Positions 28,265-37,761 are shown, counted from the stretch's first letter. The stretch is DNA of 64,000 nt from CAYWYR01 sp964462685 (GCA_964462685.1 CAYWYR010000004.1:121938-185937); one strand, 5' to 3'. Notes: generated from the sequence alone by a model not told the origin. Program-made: numbers and translations.

Positions 28265-28930
28265 ATGAAAAAACTTTATTATTCCATCGGCGAAGTAAGT
28301 GAACTTCTCGGAGAAGAGCAGCATATTCTCCGTCATTGGGAAAAAACGTTCGCTATTTTGAAGCCAAAGAAGAACTCAGGTGGCATGAGAGCCTACAGTG
28401 CAAAGGATATTGACGTACTGCAAGCGATCAAAATCTTACTAAGGCATGAGCTGATACCTATGAAAGATGCCAAGGATAAACTTGGTAACCGTAAAGCAGT
28501 TTATGACATACTCAATGTAAATGAAGACATATTAAATGAAGTTTTATCATTAAATCAGCAGAGCACAGAAAATCAGCAGAGCACAGAGTCTACTGAAAAT
28601 AACATGGATGATGCTGATAATGTTGATATTGCTGTCCGGGACCGTGAAAGTCAGTCATCTTCCACTCAGATACCCATAGAGGCAAGTGCTGCCCAGGGCT
28701 CTACAGAGAACATAATCGAAAACGAAGTCTCCAAAGCAGGTGAACTTCATGCAGATAATGATCTGAGAAGTAACATAAATTACCGGCCTATCCATACAGC
28801 CGGATCAAATGAAAACACAAACAATTTAGGTAGTGACTTCGATTCGAAAGATCTGCTGAATGAACTCTCAGAATTAAAACTCGTATTAAGTGAAATCAAG
28901 TCTGATATCGAAAATATTGTAAACAAATGA
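28265..28930 (+). CDS. MerR-type transcriptional regulator
   Basis: A 221-residue regulator. The first ~75 residues form a MerR winged helix-turn-helix: YYSIGEVSELLGEEQHILRH, then GMRAYSAKDIDVLQAI and the wing-like LRHELIPMKDAKDKL. No effector-binding Cys cluster or clear ligand domain follows. The rest is low-complexity (Ser, Thr, Glu, Asn, Gln) with a short tandem repeat, then a C-terminal helix ending in LNELSELKLVLSEIKSDI that may dimerise. This is the minimal CarA/MlrA-like arrangement. The target is unknown. It starts with ATG and is transcribed away from rpoZ. The following WD40 gene has its own promoter-like sequence. Confidence 0.85.
   Translation: MKKLYYSIGEVSELLGEEQHILRHWEKTFAILKPKKNSGGMRAYSAKDIDVLQAIKILLRHELIPMKDAKDKLGNRKAVYDILNVNEDILNEVLSLNQQSTENQQSTESTENNMDDADNVDIAVRDRESQSSSTQIPIEASAAQGSTENIIENEVSKAGELHADNDLRSNINYRPIHTAGSNENTNNLGSDFDSKDLLNELSELKLVLSEIKSDIENIVNK
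28553..28588 (+). repeat. two-copy 18-bp tandem repeat inside the MerR gene
   Basis: AATCAGCAGAGCACAGAA (28553-28570) is followed by a copy differing only in the last base (28571-28588), encoding NQQSTE twice. It lies in the low-complexity linker, so copy number changes would keep the frame. Confidence 0.9.
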
Positions 28931-28942
28931 AAATAAAATTTA

Positions 28943-28970
28943 TTTGTTCATTGATTCTTTGTTAGATTTG
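28943..28970 (+). promoter_or_regulatory. probable promoter of the WD40 and OmpA-like genes
   Basis: TTTG (28943-28946) and TAGATTTG (28963-28970, exact TAnnTTTG) are separated by 16 bp, a little short of the usual 19-21. The start of transcription would be near 28977, 25 bp before the ATG at 29002. The -7 box lies within a small palindrome GTTAG-ATTTG-CTAAC (28961-28975). Confidence 0.4.
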
Positions 28971-29001
28971 CTAACGGTTCAATTATATACTTTAGCCATA
29001 C

Positions 29002-29958
29002 ATGATTAAAATTCTCAAGATATTTGCTGTTGCGGCTCTGACTTCCGCTACGGCTTTCGCCCAGAATAATTACAAAATGACCACTATAGGAACTCATGAT
29101 GATGAGGTTCTCGGTGTTTTCGTAAATGAAGATGACACCAAAGTAGCCACATGCAGTTTAGATGAGTCAATCAAAATCTGGTCGATACCCGAAGGAAAAG
29201 AGTTAGTTAAAATGACTGGCCATTTAGGTTCGGTCAATAACCTCTCCTTTTCAGGTAATGATAAATTATTGGCTTCCGGTAGCAATGATTTCACCGTAAG
29301 GATTTGGGATGTCGCAACTGGCGATCAGAAAAAAGTACTGCGTGGCCATACTGACCAGGTTATAGGTGTCTATTTCAGCCAGGATGAAAAATCCACTTTT
29401 GTAGCCTCTACAAGCTTTGACAAAACAGTAAAACTATGGGATATAGAGCTGGGTACTGAGGTAAAAACCCTTAGAGCCCATACAGAGCCTACTAATAATG
29501 TAGCTTATAGTTATGATGGTAAATACTTGGCGTCATGCTCCGATGATAAAGCGATTTACATCTGGAGTACAGATATCACTACTAAAGAACCTCTGAAAAT
29601 GCTGTTGGGCCATGAGGCCCCCGTATTGACTGTTCTTTTCAGTTTCGATTCTCAAAAACTGGTCAGCTCCGATCAGGACGGTGTTGTCAAAGTTTGGTCA
29701 ATGCCATCGGGCCAGTTGGAGAAAACGATAAAAGCCCATAATGAGTTAGTACAAGATGTTTCTTTTGCCGAAGATAATACAACTATTGTAACGGCTTCTC
29801 TTGATGGCAAGGTAAAACTATGGAACTCTGAAACTGGCGAAAAAATAATGGAATATGATGCAGGAGTCGAGATATGGTCGGTAGATCTTATCAGTGACGC
29901 ATCTGTCATTATTCTTGGATGTTCTGACGGTACAGTCAGATATCTATCAAAATCATAA
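29002..29958 (+). CDS. secreted/periplasmic WD40 repeat protein
   Basis: A 318-residue protein: signal peptide (MIKILKIFAVAALTSATAFA) followed by seven WD40 blades filling the rest. The repeats are textbook, e.g. LASGSNDFTVRIWDV, FDKTVKLWDIELGTEV, LVSSDQDGVVKVWSMP and IVTASLDGKVKLWNSE. A closed seven-blade propeller is expected, i.e. a protein-interaction platform with no enzymatic domain. Exported WD40 proteins are less common than cytoplasmic ones in bacteria; the signal peptide is clear. The OmpA-like gene follows after 30 bp, so the pair may act together in the periplasm. The partner is not identifiable from sequence. Confidence 0.85.
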   Translation: MIKILKIFAVAALTSATAFAQNNYKMTTIGTHDDEVLGVFVNEDDTKVATCSLDESIKIWSIPEGKELVKMTGHLGSVNNLSFSGNDKLLASGSNDFTVRIWDVATGDQKKVLRGHTDQVIGVYFSQDEKSTFVASTSFDKTVKLWDIELGTEVKTLRAHTEPTNNVAYSYDGKYLASCSDDKAIYIWSTDITTKEPLKMLLGHEAPVLTVLFSFDSQKLVSSDQDGVVKVWSMPSGQLEKTIKAHNELVQDVSFAEDNTTIVTASLDGKVKLWNSETGEKIMEYDAGVEIWSVDLISDASVIILGCSDGTVRYLSKS

Positions 29959-29988
29959 ACCTTTTGTAATAAAATAATCTTCTTCGCA

Positions 29989-30747
29989 ATGTCAAAATAT
30001 ATAATTTTAGCATTTACTATTATAGCTGCAACAGTTGGTAGCTATGCAGGTTCAGCATTCGGGACAGTAGTATCCCTGACTGGTTCGGTTTTTAACGAAG
30101 TAAGTAAAGAGCCCCTTACCGTTAATATCAAGCTATATGATGCGAACGGTAAAAGAAAGGGAGCTACTCGCTCCATGGCTGTAGAAAACGGTAGTTACTA
30201 TCTTACAGGTCTCAGAGCCGGGGAAGATTATATTATTGAGCTCAACAAAAAAGGGTACTTCAAAGAAGTTTTCAAAGTTACGGTACCTGATACTGATAAA
30301 TACTTAGAAGTTTCTAGGGACTTTCTTATCAAACCATTAGAGAAAGGAGTGCAGATTCCTATGCCGGTTGCTCCATTTGAGCTAAGGAAATCAAAACTTA
30401 GATATGGTGCGGATTTGTTTATCAATGATATGATTCAATCCCTTAAAAACAATCCAAGTATTAAAGTGCAGATCGTTTCCTATCCTGATGCGGGATTAGA
30501 TCCCTCGGCAGCCCAGACTCTTACCAAAGAAAGAGCGGATGCTCTGAATAAGTTTTTCACTGAAAACGGGATTGACGCTAACAGATTAACTACAAAAGGC
30601 GTTCCAACCATAGACCCTAATAATCCAGTACCAACTGAGAAACAGGCGAAAGGTAAACGTTACATCGGTAAAAGCTATTTAGTTGTTACCGACTTTGACC
30701 CTGTAGCTGTTAAAAAGAATAAAATGTCGAAACCAAAGATAAATTAA
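29989..30747 (+). CDS. periplasmic protein with carboxypeptidase-regulatory-like and OmpA-like domains
   Basis: A 252-residue protein with a signal peptide ending about YAGSAF. Residues 30-100 form a carboxypeptidase regulatory-like beta-sandwich: LTGSVFNEVSKEPLTVNIKL, then GSYYLTGLRAGEDYIIELNK. Residues 125-250 look like a divergent OmpA C-terminal, peptidoglycan-binding domain: KLRYGADLFINDMIQSLK, NPSIKVQIVSYPDAG, then LTKERADALNKFFTENGIDANRLTTKG. The usual Asp and Arg that bind diaminopimelate are only partly kept (D of YPDAG, R of KERAD). It therefore may anchor to the wall. The gene ends at a strong terminator shared with ppk. Confidence 0.75.
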   Translation: MSKYIILAFTIIAATVGSYAGSAFGTVVSLTGSVFNEVSKEPLTVNIKLYDANGKRKGATRSMAVENGSYYLTGLRAGEDYIIELNKKGYFKEVFKVTVPDTDKYLEVSRDFLIKPLEKGVQIPMPVAPFELRKSKLRYGADLFINDMIQSLKNNPSIKVQIVSYPDAGLDPSAAQTLTKERADALNKFFTENGIDANRLTTKGVPTIDPNNPVPTEKQAKGKRYIGKSYLVVTDFDPVAVKKNKMSKPKIN

Positions 30748-30773
30748 TCATCTTTGATGGAAATGATCTTTCG

Positions 30774-30805
30774 AAAGGCGATATCGCTGTAGCGATGTCG
30801 CCTTT
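30774..30805. terminator. bidirectional terminator between the OmpA-like gene and ppk
   Basis: A 15-bp stem AAAGGCGATATCGCT (30774-30788) and AGCGATGTCGCCTTT (30791-30805) with a 2-nt loop and one mismatched pair, flanked by T-rich and A-rich runs. It lies between convergent genes and touches the ppk stop codon. Confidence 0.8.
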
Positions 30806-32897
30806 ACATTTTTATACGGTTGCTTGTGTATTTATTTAAAAGAAAATCCTGAGCTATAAATTCTTCCTCACCCTCCTCTGGGCTTAGTTTCGTATAGGTT
30901 TTATCACTGTTTAGCTTCCAGGATTTAGCATTATCTTTCATATAAGCTTCTAAAATTTCTTTTACAGCTTCTTTGTTGGGGGTATCTTTAATCGGGAACA
31001 TCAATTCTACCCTTTTCTCAAGATTCCTGGTCATCCAATCAGCTGAGGACATATAAATCTCTTCGTTTCCACCATTTCCGAAATAGAAGATTCTTGTGTG
31101 CTCCAAAAACCTGCCTAATACGGAATATACTTCTATGTTTTCCGATACACCTTCTTTACCGGGTATCAAGCAACATATCCCGCGGACTATCAGAATTATT
31201 TTTACACCTTTGTTAGAGGCTTTATATAAAGCTTGTATTACCCCCCTGTGGGCCAGCGAATTATACTTTGCGATAATTATACCGGGTTGCTCTTCGGAAT
31301 GCAGCTCAGCCTCTCTTTCAATAAGGTCGATAGTTCGATTCCTGAGTTGTAGCGGAGCGATCACGAACTCTTTCCAGCCGTGATAAGATGAGTAGCCAGT
31401 AAGGTAATTGAATAGGTGAACAGCATCCAACGCGAACTCATCCCTAGAAGTCAGGATAGCCGTATCTGTATAGAGCCTTGCGGTTGTCTGGTTATAATTT
31501 CCTGTACTGAGGTGCAGATAAGTCTTGAGTCTGTCTTTTTCCCGCCTTACGACCATTGCTATTTTACAATGTGTTTTCAGGCCTAATATACCATAAACTA
31601 CATGCACTCCAGCCTGTTCTAATTCTCGAGCCCAGATGATATTGTTCTCTTCGTCAAACCTAGCTTTTAGTTCGACAAAGGCTGTAACCTGTTTTCCGTT
31701 TTCAGCAGCGTTTATTAAGGCTGAGATAATAGGGGAGTCCCCACCTGTTCTGTATAATGTAATCTTTATCGCTACCACATTCTCATCTTCTGCGGCTTGA
31801 TTCATAAATCTTACTGTAGAATTTGAAAACGAATCGAACGGGTGATGGAGAAGCAAATCTCCTTTCTTCATCACTTCAAAGATATTATTGGGATTAGCTT
31901 CTATTTCAGGCAATATCCTTGCGTTGAATGTCTTATCTTTTAATCGGGGAATATCAAGCTTTAAAAAGAAAAAGAAGTCCGGCATATTCAAAGGCCGGTT
32001 CATTACATATACGTCTTCATTTGTTATATCCAGATATTCTGTTAGTAGAGTTTGGAGCTTATCCGGCATTGATCCAGTAACTTCAAGCTTAACGGCAGCA
32101 CGCCCCCATCTGCGGGATTTTACCTGCTCTTCTATTTCCGATAGTAGATCTTCGGCTTCATCCTCGGCTATTTCGATATCAGCGTCGCGTGTTACCCGAA
32201 AAGTATTTGCCTCACATATATTCATTCCAGGAAATAGCAGTTCAGAGTAAGCTTTTATCACTTGCTCGATTAGCACAAAATGATTCCCCGTTTTTCTATC
32301 CAACCTCAAAAATCGTGGTATTACTTTAGGGATTTGTAGGAATGCGATACTCTGATCATTATTTTTAGCGTTCTTTTCTTCTATAAGATATGCTAAATTC
32401 AGGCTTCTGTCAACCAAACGAGGGAAAGGGTGGGCCGGACCAAGGTTCAGTGGTGTCAGAATAGGGAATATCTTCTCGATAAAATACTTTTTAAAGTAGG
32501 ATTTATCCCTTTTGGACAATGACTCAAATTTATGAATAACAATGTTTTCGCTTTCCAGTTCAGGAATTATCTCATTATTATAGATTTCTGCTTGCCGGTC
32601 ATACAATGGGAGAAGCTTTTTACGAATTTCTACAAGCTGTTCCGACGGGGTTAGTCCATCATAAGATAAATCAGCTATACCAGCAGCTATTTGGCTTTTC
32701 AGCCCTGCTACCCGTATCATAAAAAACTCATCAAGGTTCGAAGAGAAGATGGAAATGAATTTCAACCGTTCCAATAGGGGATGTCTTTTATCTCTTGCTT
32801 CTTCTAGAACACGAGCCTGAAACTCCAACAGGCTGAGTTCCCGGTTGATATAATTTGAATATGACTTTAAACTTTCATGAGAGGAATTTGAATTCAT
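30804..32897 (-). CDS. ppk: polyphosphate kinase 1
   Basis: A 697-residue PPK1 from ATG at 32897; the 718-codon frame opening at 32960 overlaps the upstream ABC gene by 62 bp and its extra N-terminus lacks homology. PPK1 makes polyphosphate from ATP at the inner face of the membrane. Seen: the N-terminal YINRELSLLEFQARVLEEA, FFMIRVAGLKSQ, the phosphorylated-His region LGLKTHCKIAMVVRRE with STGNYNQTTARLYTD, and the second His motif LGRFLEHTRIFYFGNGG. It begins 1 bp after the ABC permease stop (TAG-T-ATG), so translation is probably coupled. Confidence 0.95.
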   Translation of the reverse strand: MNSNSSHESLKSYSNYINRELSLLEFQARVLEEARDKRHPLLERLKFISIFSSNLDEFFMIRVAGLKSQIAAGIADLSYDGLTPSEQLVEIRKKLLPLYDRQAEIYNNEIIPELESENIVIHKFESLSKRDKSYFKKYFIEKIFPILTPLNLGPAHPFPRLVDRSLNLAYLIEEKNAKNNDQSIAFLQIPKVIPRFLRLDRKTGNHFVLIEQVIKAYSELLFPGMNICEANTFRVTRDADIEIAEDEAEDLLSEIEEQVKSRRWGRAAVKLEVTGSMPDKLQTLLTEYLDITNEDVYVMNRPLNMPDFFFFLKLDIPRLKDKTFNARILPEIEANPNNIFEVMKKGDLLLHHPFDSFSNSTVRFMNQAAEDENVVAIKITLYRTGGDSPIISALINAAENGKQVTAFVELKARFDEENNIIWARELEQAGVHVVYGILGLKTHCKIAMVVRREKDRLKTYLHLSTGNYNQTTARLYTDTAILTSRDEFALDAVHLFNYLTGYSSYHGWKEFVIAPLQLRNRTIDLIEREAELHSEEQPGIIIAKYNSLAHRGVIQALYKASNKGVKIILIVRGICCLIPGKEGVSENIEVYSVLGRFLEHTRIFYFGNGGNEEIYMSSADWMTRNLEKRVELMFPIKDTPNKEAVKEILEAYMKDNAKSWKLNSDKTYTKLSPEEGEEEFIAQDFLLNKYTSNRIKM

Positions 32898-32898
32898 A

Positions 32899-34410
32899 CT
32901 ACTTTCTGTAGTTCTTGTGTATTGAAAAACGTTTTTCGGCATATCTTGAAAGCCATACAAAAGGCAGCCCTATAATTAGGTACACCCCTGCAGCCATAAG
33001 CCCGAAACCGACAAAATCATAATATGTTGAAGCAAGTTTGGAATACTGATTCGTTAGCTCAACTATTGTAATTATAGATACTAACGAAGAATCCTTCAAA
33101 AGCGATATAAAGTCATTTGTCATAGGTGGGATTACCAACCTGAAGGCTTGAGGCAGGATTATATGCTTAAGTGCCTGTGTTCTTGTCATGCCTAAGGATA
33201 ATGCTACTTCCATCTGTCCACGAGGTACAGAATTAAGGCCTGCTCTGTAGTTTTCCGCTTCATAGGCGGCATAGTTTAAACCTAATCCGATTATTCCCGC
33301 TAATGTTGGATCGATTTTAATACCTACAGCTGGTAAACCGTAATATATAAGATATAACTGAACTAAAAGCGGGGTTCCACGAACGATCTCAATATACAGA
33401 ACAGCTAAAAGTTTGATCGGACTCGGTCCGTAAGCTCTCATTATGGCTAATACCAAGCCGAACACGATAGCAAGTACCATAGCTAATAGCGTGAGTTCAA
33501 GTGTTTTGACCGCTGCTTTGCTATATAAAGGAAGACCCTTATTCAAATAAAGATCTTTATAGTATTCAAAGTCTTTTTCTTGATTATTGAAAGCTATGAA
33601 TCTTTTATAGTTGTCATGAGGATTGTTTACCTCGGTATTGTCGTTCAATACCTCTCCCATCACAGGGTTCCATAAATCCCAGCCTTCCAGGATTTGTCTC
33701 AGCTCACCTGAAGCAGTTATCCTCCTTAACCCTTCGTTGATCACGGAATCAAGAAAATACTGGTCGTCCTTTACAACTATCGCATAGTTTACTTCCCCGA
33801 TAGGGCCGCCTACCAGGTCATACTCATCACGCCAAGCGGCATAATATTTAGCTACGGGCTCATCAATAAGTACCGCATCCAGCCTTCCATTGGCAAGATC
33901 TTTGAAAGATGAGGATTCAGAACCGTATGAAGCGACAATAATATCATCATAATCGTTCAGTATTCTTTCAGCTAATGAACCTTTAAGTGTTCCAACCCTC
34001 TTTTCAAAGAGATCGGTGATCTTGTTTATGTTATTCGTACCTTTTCTTACGATTATCTGTTCGTAAGTAATATAGTAAACATCTGAAAAGTTCACTTGCT
34101 TTGCACGATCACCAGTAACTTCTAAGCCATTGATCGCTATATCATAATCGCCACGGCTGATGCCAGGTATTAGTCCGTCCCAAGAGTTCTGAACGAATTC
34201 GGTTCTATAACCAACCGCCCTGCCTATGGCCCGGACAATCTCTGCTTCGAAACCGATTATTCTTGTAGGGTTAGCTGGATCCTGAAATACATAAGGCGCA
34301 CCGCTTTCGGCGTCGGCAGCCCAGCGAATCACTTTATCTTCGCCTTGGGTTTGGCTTAAGCTTAAAGTGCTAATAGCTAATAAAGAAAGTAGGGTGTAGA
34401 CTATTCTCAA
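32899..34410 (-). CDS. fused amino-acid ABC transporter: substrate-binding domain plus permease
   Basis: A 503-residue fusion. After a signal peptide (MRIVYTLLSLLAISTLSLSQ) comes a family 3 solute-binding domain (about 25-265): GFEAEIVRAIGRAVGYRTEF, then WDGLIPGISRGDYDIAINGL. It is followed by a glutamine/histidine-type permease (about 300-495) with several membrane helices and the EAA loop near YRAGLNSVPRGQMEVALSLG. In most transporters these are separate proteins. The fusion tethers the binding domain to the permease and is known in several bacteria. Substrate is probably a polar or basic amino acid, not further defined. The TTG start (34410) lies 18 bp after the ATPase gene stop; ppk follows 1 bp later. 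Confidence 0.9.
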   Translation of the reverse strand: MRIVYTLLSLLAISTLSLSQTQGEDKVIRWAADAESGAPYVFQDPANPTRIIGFEAEIVRAIGRAVGYRTEFVQNSWDGLIPGISRGDYDIAINGLEVTGDRAKQVNFSDVYYITYEQIIVRKGTNNINKITDLFEKRVGTLKGSLAERILNDYDDIIVASYGSESSSFKDLANGRLDAVLIDEPVAKYYAAWRDEYDLVGGPIGEVNYAIVVKDDQYFLDSVINEGLRRITASGELRQILEGWDLWNPVMGEVLNDNTEVNNPHDNYKRFIAFNNQEKDFEYYKDLYLNKGLPLYSKAAVKTLELTLLAMVLAIVFGLVLAIMRAYGPSPIKLLAVLYIEIVRGTPLLVQLYLIYYGLPAVGIKIDPTLAGIIGLGLNYAAYEAENYRAGLNSVPRGQMEVALSLGMTRTQALKHIILPQAFRLVIPPMTNDFISLLKDSSLVSIITIVELTNQYSKLASTYYDFVGFGLMAAGVYLIIGLPFVWLSRYAEKRFSIHKNYRK

Positions 34411-34428
34411 AGTTAGGTAAGGATTTAG

Positions 34429-35256
34429 TTAGTCTTTAAATATACGTAGAAACTCTTTAGTTCTTTCTTCTTTTGGAGAACCGAACAACTGATCTGGTGT
34501 ACCATATTCCACGATTTGCCCAGCATTCATGAATACAACAAGATCGGATGCGTTTCTTGCGAAATTCATAGAATGGGTTACAACGATCTGAGTCATGCCT
34601 TCATCATTGAGTGTGGACATAACATCGATTACCTCTTCAATAAGTTCGGGGTCGAGAGCCGATGTAGGTTCGTCATACAGCATAACTTTAGGGTTCATAG
34701 CCAACGCTCTGGCGATTGCCACTCTCTGAGCCTGTCCGCCGCTTAGTTCAGATGGCATTCTATCCATATAGATATCCATGCCGACTTTCTCTAGATTATT
34801 CGCGGCTATAGCCATCGCTTGATCTTTATCAACGTTCTTCACTATCATAAGCGATTTGGCGACGTTCTCCGAAACATTCATATGAGGGAAAAGATGAAGA
34901 CTTTGGAAAAGCATACCAATATGGGCTCTGATTTCCAGTGAACGTTCATCAAATTCTTTTTTGAACTTAATACTGTTGGTGGTCTTATCTGGAGAATTTT
35001 TTATGATCTCATCGACATCAATAGGAAAGCCATTTACTTCCAAACGTCCTTTGTCAAATGTTTCTAAGCAATTCAAACATCTTAAGAAAGTTGTCTTTCC
35101 ACATCCCGATGACCCTATTATTGAGACTAGGTTGTTTTGATAAATATCAAGATCGATACCTTTTAGCACATGCGTAGAGCCGAAATACTTATGAAGATTT
35201 CTGACTTTGACAATCGGTTGATTAGTATCGATAGATGATTTGCCGTTGATATTCAA
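34429..35256 (-). CDS. amino-acid ABC transporter ATP-binding protein
   Basis: A 275-residue ABC ATPase of the polar amino-acid (GlnQ/HisP) family. Walker A GSSGCGKTTF, Q-loop IGMLFQSLHLFPHMNV, signature LSGGQAQRVAIARALAMNP, Walker B MLYDEPTSALD and H-loop VTHSMNFARN are all present. About 15 extra residues precede the first strand after the TTG start at 35256. It has a slightly unusual insertion after Walker A (residues 70-100). It pairs with the fused binding protein/permease just downstream, 18 bp away, to give a complete importer at the inner membrane. Confidence 0.95.
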   Translation of the reverse strand: MNINGKSSIDTNQPIVKVRNLHKYFGSTHVLKGIDLDIYQNNLVSIIGSSGCGKTTFLRCLNCLETFDKGRLEVNGFPIDVDEIIKNSPDKTTNSIKFKKEFDERSLEIRAHIGMLFQSLHLFPHMNVSENVAKSLMIVKNVDKDQAMAIAANNLEKVGMDIYMDRMPSELSGGQAQRVAIARALAMNPKVMLYDEPTSALDPELIEEVIDVMSTLNDEGMTQIVVTHSMNFARNASDLVVFMNAGQIVEYGTPDQLFGSPKEERTKEFLRIFKD

Positions 35257-35338
35257 TAGAAGTTGCCGTGAATTAAGTTTCTCTTAGCACGGAATATAGT
35301 AAAGTGAATTATAATTTACTAATTGAATAGAAGATATA

Positions 35339-36454
35339 TCAACTGATTTTTTCTTTCATCTTGTTTATCTTATCCTTGATTTTGTCTCCTACGTCGTGAT
35401 CTGAGTTACTTTCATTGCCTAAAAGGTAAGCGTAAGGCCTGGTGGAATCAGACTGATCTAATATTACTTTCAGAATACCAAAATACGGAAGTGCAAGTAA
35501 ATACCCTTCAAATCCCCAGAATGCCCCGCCTATCAATACTACTACGACAGAAAAGAAAGGGTGGAGATCTACTTCATTCCCAAGTATCAGTGGTGTCAGT
35601 ATGTATGATTCGATAAACTGGGTCAGTGAGAAGATAATCAATACATATACTATCATCATCGGGTCACCAGTGGTAAGCAGTGCGAGGGCCGATGTTAGTA
35701 ATGCGGCTAAAATATTACCGATTATGGGAAGTATCGAGAAAAATGCTGATACTATCGCAATCGGCCATGCGTAATCCAGACCTATAACCGTAAAACCAAT
35801 ACCATAAAGTATAGATAATATCACTATTAGAAGAAGTCTGCCAACCAGATATTTTCTAACTATCTGAACAGAATTTGAAAGAATTATACTTACATTGATA
35901 TTATGGTTGTCTTTGGTTAGCTTAAAAAGAAAATTCGCGAAATGCTTTCTGTAGTTGAGAATAAAGAACGTATTCACAATAATCAGCAGGAGATTACCCA
36001 ACCCGTTGAATGCTGATCCTATAGCGGTGAAAGTTCTTTTACCTATGGAAGAAGATGAATCAGAGAGATATTTCTTGGTCCTTTCTATTATGTCAAAACT
36101 TTCTAGATTGAACTTATTTGAAATCCAGGCTGATAACTCATTAAGTCTCGGTTCGATTTCAGACCATATATCAGAAAAACTGGTTCTGAGTGACGCGACA
36201 TATTCTATGGCACCCCATCCAATGCCTACAAGAAAAGCGGTAATCAAGAGCGTACATAAAATGGAGGCCAGCCATCTCTTAATGCCTGCTTTTTCAAGTA
36301 ATTTAGCTAATGGAACAAGAGCCAACGCTAATAACAGACCGATTGCGATAGGTGCCAATATTGGTTGTACATTGATAATAACTACCGATAGATAGTATAT
36401 ACCAATGATTATGATGGCCGCAAATAGAAATTTCAAGTTTTTTTCTTTTAACAT
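35339..36454 (-). CDS. AI-2E family (UPF0118) transporter
   Basis: A 371-residue membrane protein with about eight helices. The family pattern is visible: paired helices at the N-terminus (IIIIGIYYLSVVIINVQPIL), a soluble middle segment (residues 90-150), then GLDYAWPIAIVSAFFSILPI-type motif and a late ESYILTPLILGNEVDLHP. Such proteins export small molecules such as autoinducer-2, or Na+ in exchange for H+; the substrate is uncertain. ATG start. It follows the amidase gene by 69 bp on the same strand. The C-terminus is charged and cytoplasmic. Confidence 0.88.
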   Translation of the reverse strand: MLKEKNLKFLFAAIIIIGIYYLSVVIINVQPILAPIAIGLLLALALVPLAKLLEKAGIKRWLASILCTLLITAFLVGIGWGAIEYVASLRTSFSDIWSEIEPRLNELSAWISNKFNLESFDIIERTKKYLSDSSSSIGKRTFTAIGSAFNGLGNLLLIIVNTFFILNYRKHFANFLFKLTKDNHNINVSIILSNSVQIVRKYLVGRLLLIVILSILYGIGFTVIGLDYAWPIAIVSAFFSILPIIGNILAALLTSALALLTTGDPMMIVYVLIIFSLTQFIESYILTPLILGNEVDLHPFFSVVVVLIGGAFWGFEGYLLALPYFGILKVILDQSDSTRPYAYLLGNESNSDHDVGDKIKDKINKMKEKIS

Positions 36455-36523
36455 TCGATACCCGTATTATTATAATACAAGTTACGAATGATTGAAACTA
36501 ATATTTAATTATGCTGTGCAGGC

Positions 36524-37717
36524 CTATTCGCTGTAGTATTCTATAAGGCCTTCGGTTAGCCAGTTTGCGATAGCCTGTCTGTTATCTGGATGCAGGATTC
36601 TTTTTTGATCTCTTGGGTTTTGAATATTACCGAGTTCGATAAATGTTGACACAGGTTTGGTCTTTCGGATTACATATAAGCCCCTATGTTTTACTGAGCC
36701 TTTATACCCTCTACCAGGTTGTGCCGCACGGTACTTTTCTTCCATTTTATCACGAAGTGCATCCGCTACTCTTTCTCCAGCAACAGACCCCTCGGCATGA
36801 TAAAAGAAAACATCAATCTGTGAATCTTTGCTTAATCTACTGTCCACATGTATCGAAATAAACTGGTGTGCATAATTGTCACCGGTATCTGAATCATAAA
36901 GCTCGTTTATCTTATTGACCCTTTGCTTAAGCCTGGCTACTTGATTTAACGGTATTTTCTCCCCCATACAGGTCTCATCCTTAGAGTTATTAAGATATAT
37001 ATCGTCCCTTATTCCATCACCATCATCTTGGATAATAAAATGAACCTCCGCACCGTTTTCAATAAGCTTCCTGCCAAGCCTTAGGATAACATCATAGGCA
37101 TATTCATCTTCATGAAGGGTATTACCAGCATGTTTACCAATAGCCCCAGGGTCCGGACCGCCATGGCCGGCTACCAAATAAAAACAAACTCCCTTCAGGG
37201 CTTTGCTCTCAACTTCTACATCTTTATATTTATCGCCGAAAAGATCAACCACGATTTCATTAGTACTGGATATAACGTTCGGAACACTATCGAAAGGGGG
37301 TTGGATTTTATTATTCTTAACCGTGTACTCTACTATAGGTACCCATAATCTTTTATCTGTCCTGAAACCTTCTGTTCGTTTCTTGGCGGCTAACATTGCC
37401 TCATTGTATCTCTGTATCATCAGGGCTGAGTTATAATCATCTATCCCAATGGTAGTCCTGATATTTTTACCGTTGAACTTAAAAACCCTTATGGGTAATT
37501 GATATTTAGCATTAAGGTATAATACAGGTTTCTTAGAATTTAGACTGTTGAGATCATAAAAGAGATTTAGAGCGGTTTCCGTAGGTAGAATATCATAACT
37601 TGATAAAAAACTCGATATACCCTGGCCTTTAAGGGGGCTCGCTTTAACATACTCTTGACTTTGAAGCGATGCAAAGCAATACAGATTCAAAAAAAATACT
37701 GCGACGATTAATCGCAT
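36524..37717 (-). CDS. N-acetylmuramoyl-L-alanine amidase (Amidase_3) with N-terminal extension
   Basis: A 397-residue periplasmic cell-wall amidase from ATG at 37717, chosen because it directly starts the signal peptide MRLIVAVFFLNLYCFASLQS; a GTG at 37729 adds four residues. Residues ~190-395 are the zinc Amidase_3 domain: YLVAGHGGPDPGAIG (Zn His), a Glu in LHEDEYAYDVILRLG (Zn), FISIHVDSR (second Zn His), and the catalytic Glu in STFIELGNIQN. It cuts the bond between MurNAc and the stem peptide. The N-terminal 150 residues (GQGISSFLSSYD) resemble a LysM-like wall-binding region but are not certain. Monocistronic or first in the AI-2E operon. Confidence 0.9.
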   Translation of the reverse strand: MRLIVAVFFLNLYCFASLQSQEYVKASPLKGQGISSFLSSYDILPTETALNLFYDLNSLNSKKPVLYLNAKYQLPIRVFKFNGKNIRTTIGIDDYNSALMIQRYNEAMLAAKKRTEGFRTDKRLWVPIVEYTVKNNKIQPPFDSVPNVISSTNEIVVDLFGDKYKDVEVESKALKGVCFYLVAGHGGPDPGAIGKHAGNTLHEDEYAYDVILRLGRKLIENGAEVHFIIQDDGDGIRDDIYLNNSKDETCMGEKIPLNQVARLKQRVNKINELYDSDTGDNYAHQFISIHVDSRLSKDSQIDVFFYHAEGSVAGERVADALRDKMEEKYRAAQPGRGYKGSVKHRGLYVIRKTKPVSTFIELGNIQNPRDQKRILHPDNRQAIANWLTEGLIEYYSE

Positions 37718-37761
37718 AAGATTATCCACATTTTGGTTGAAAACTTTCCTTAATATAATGC

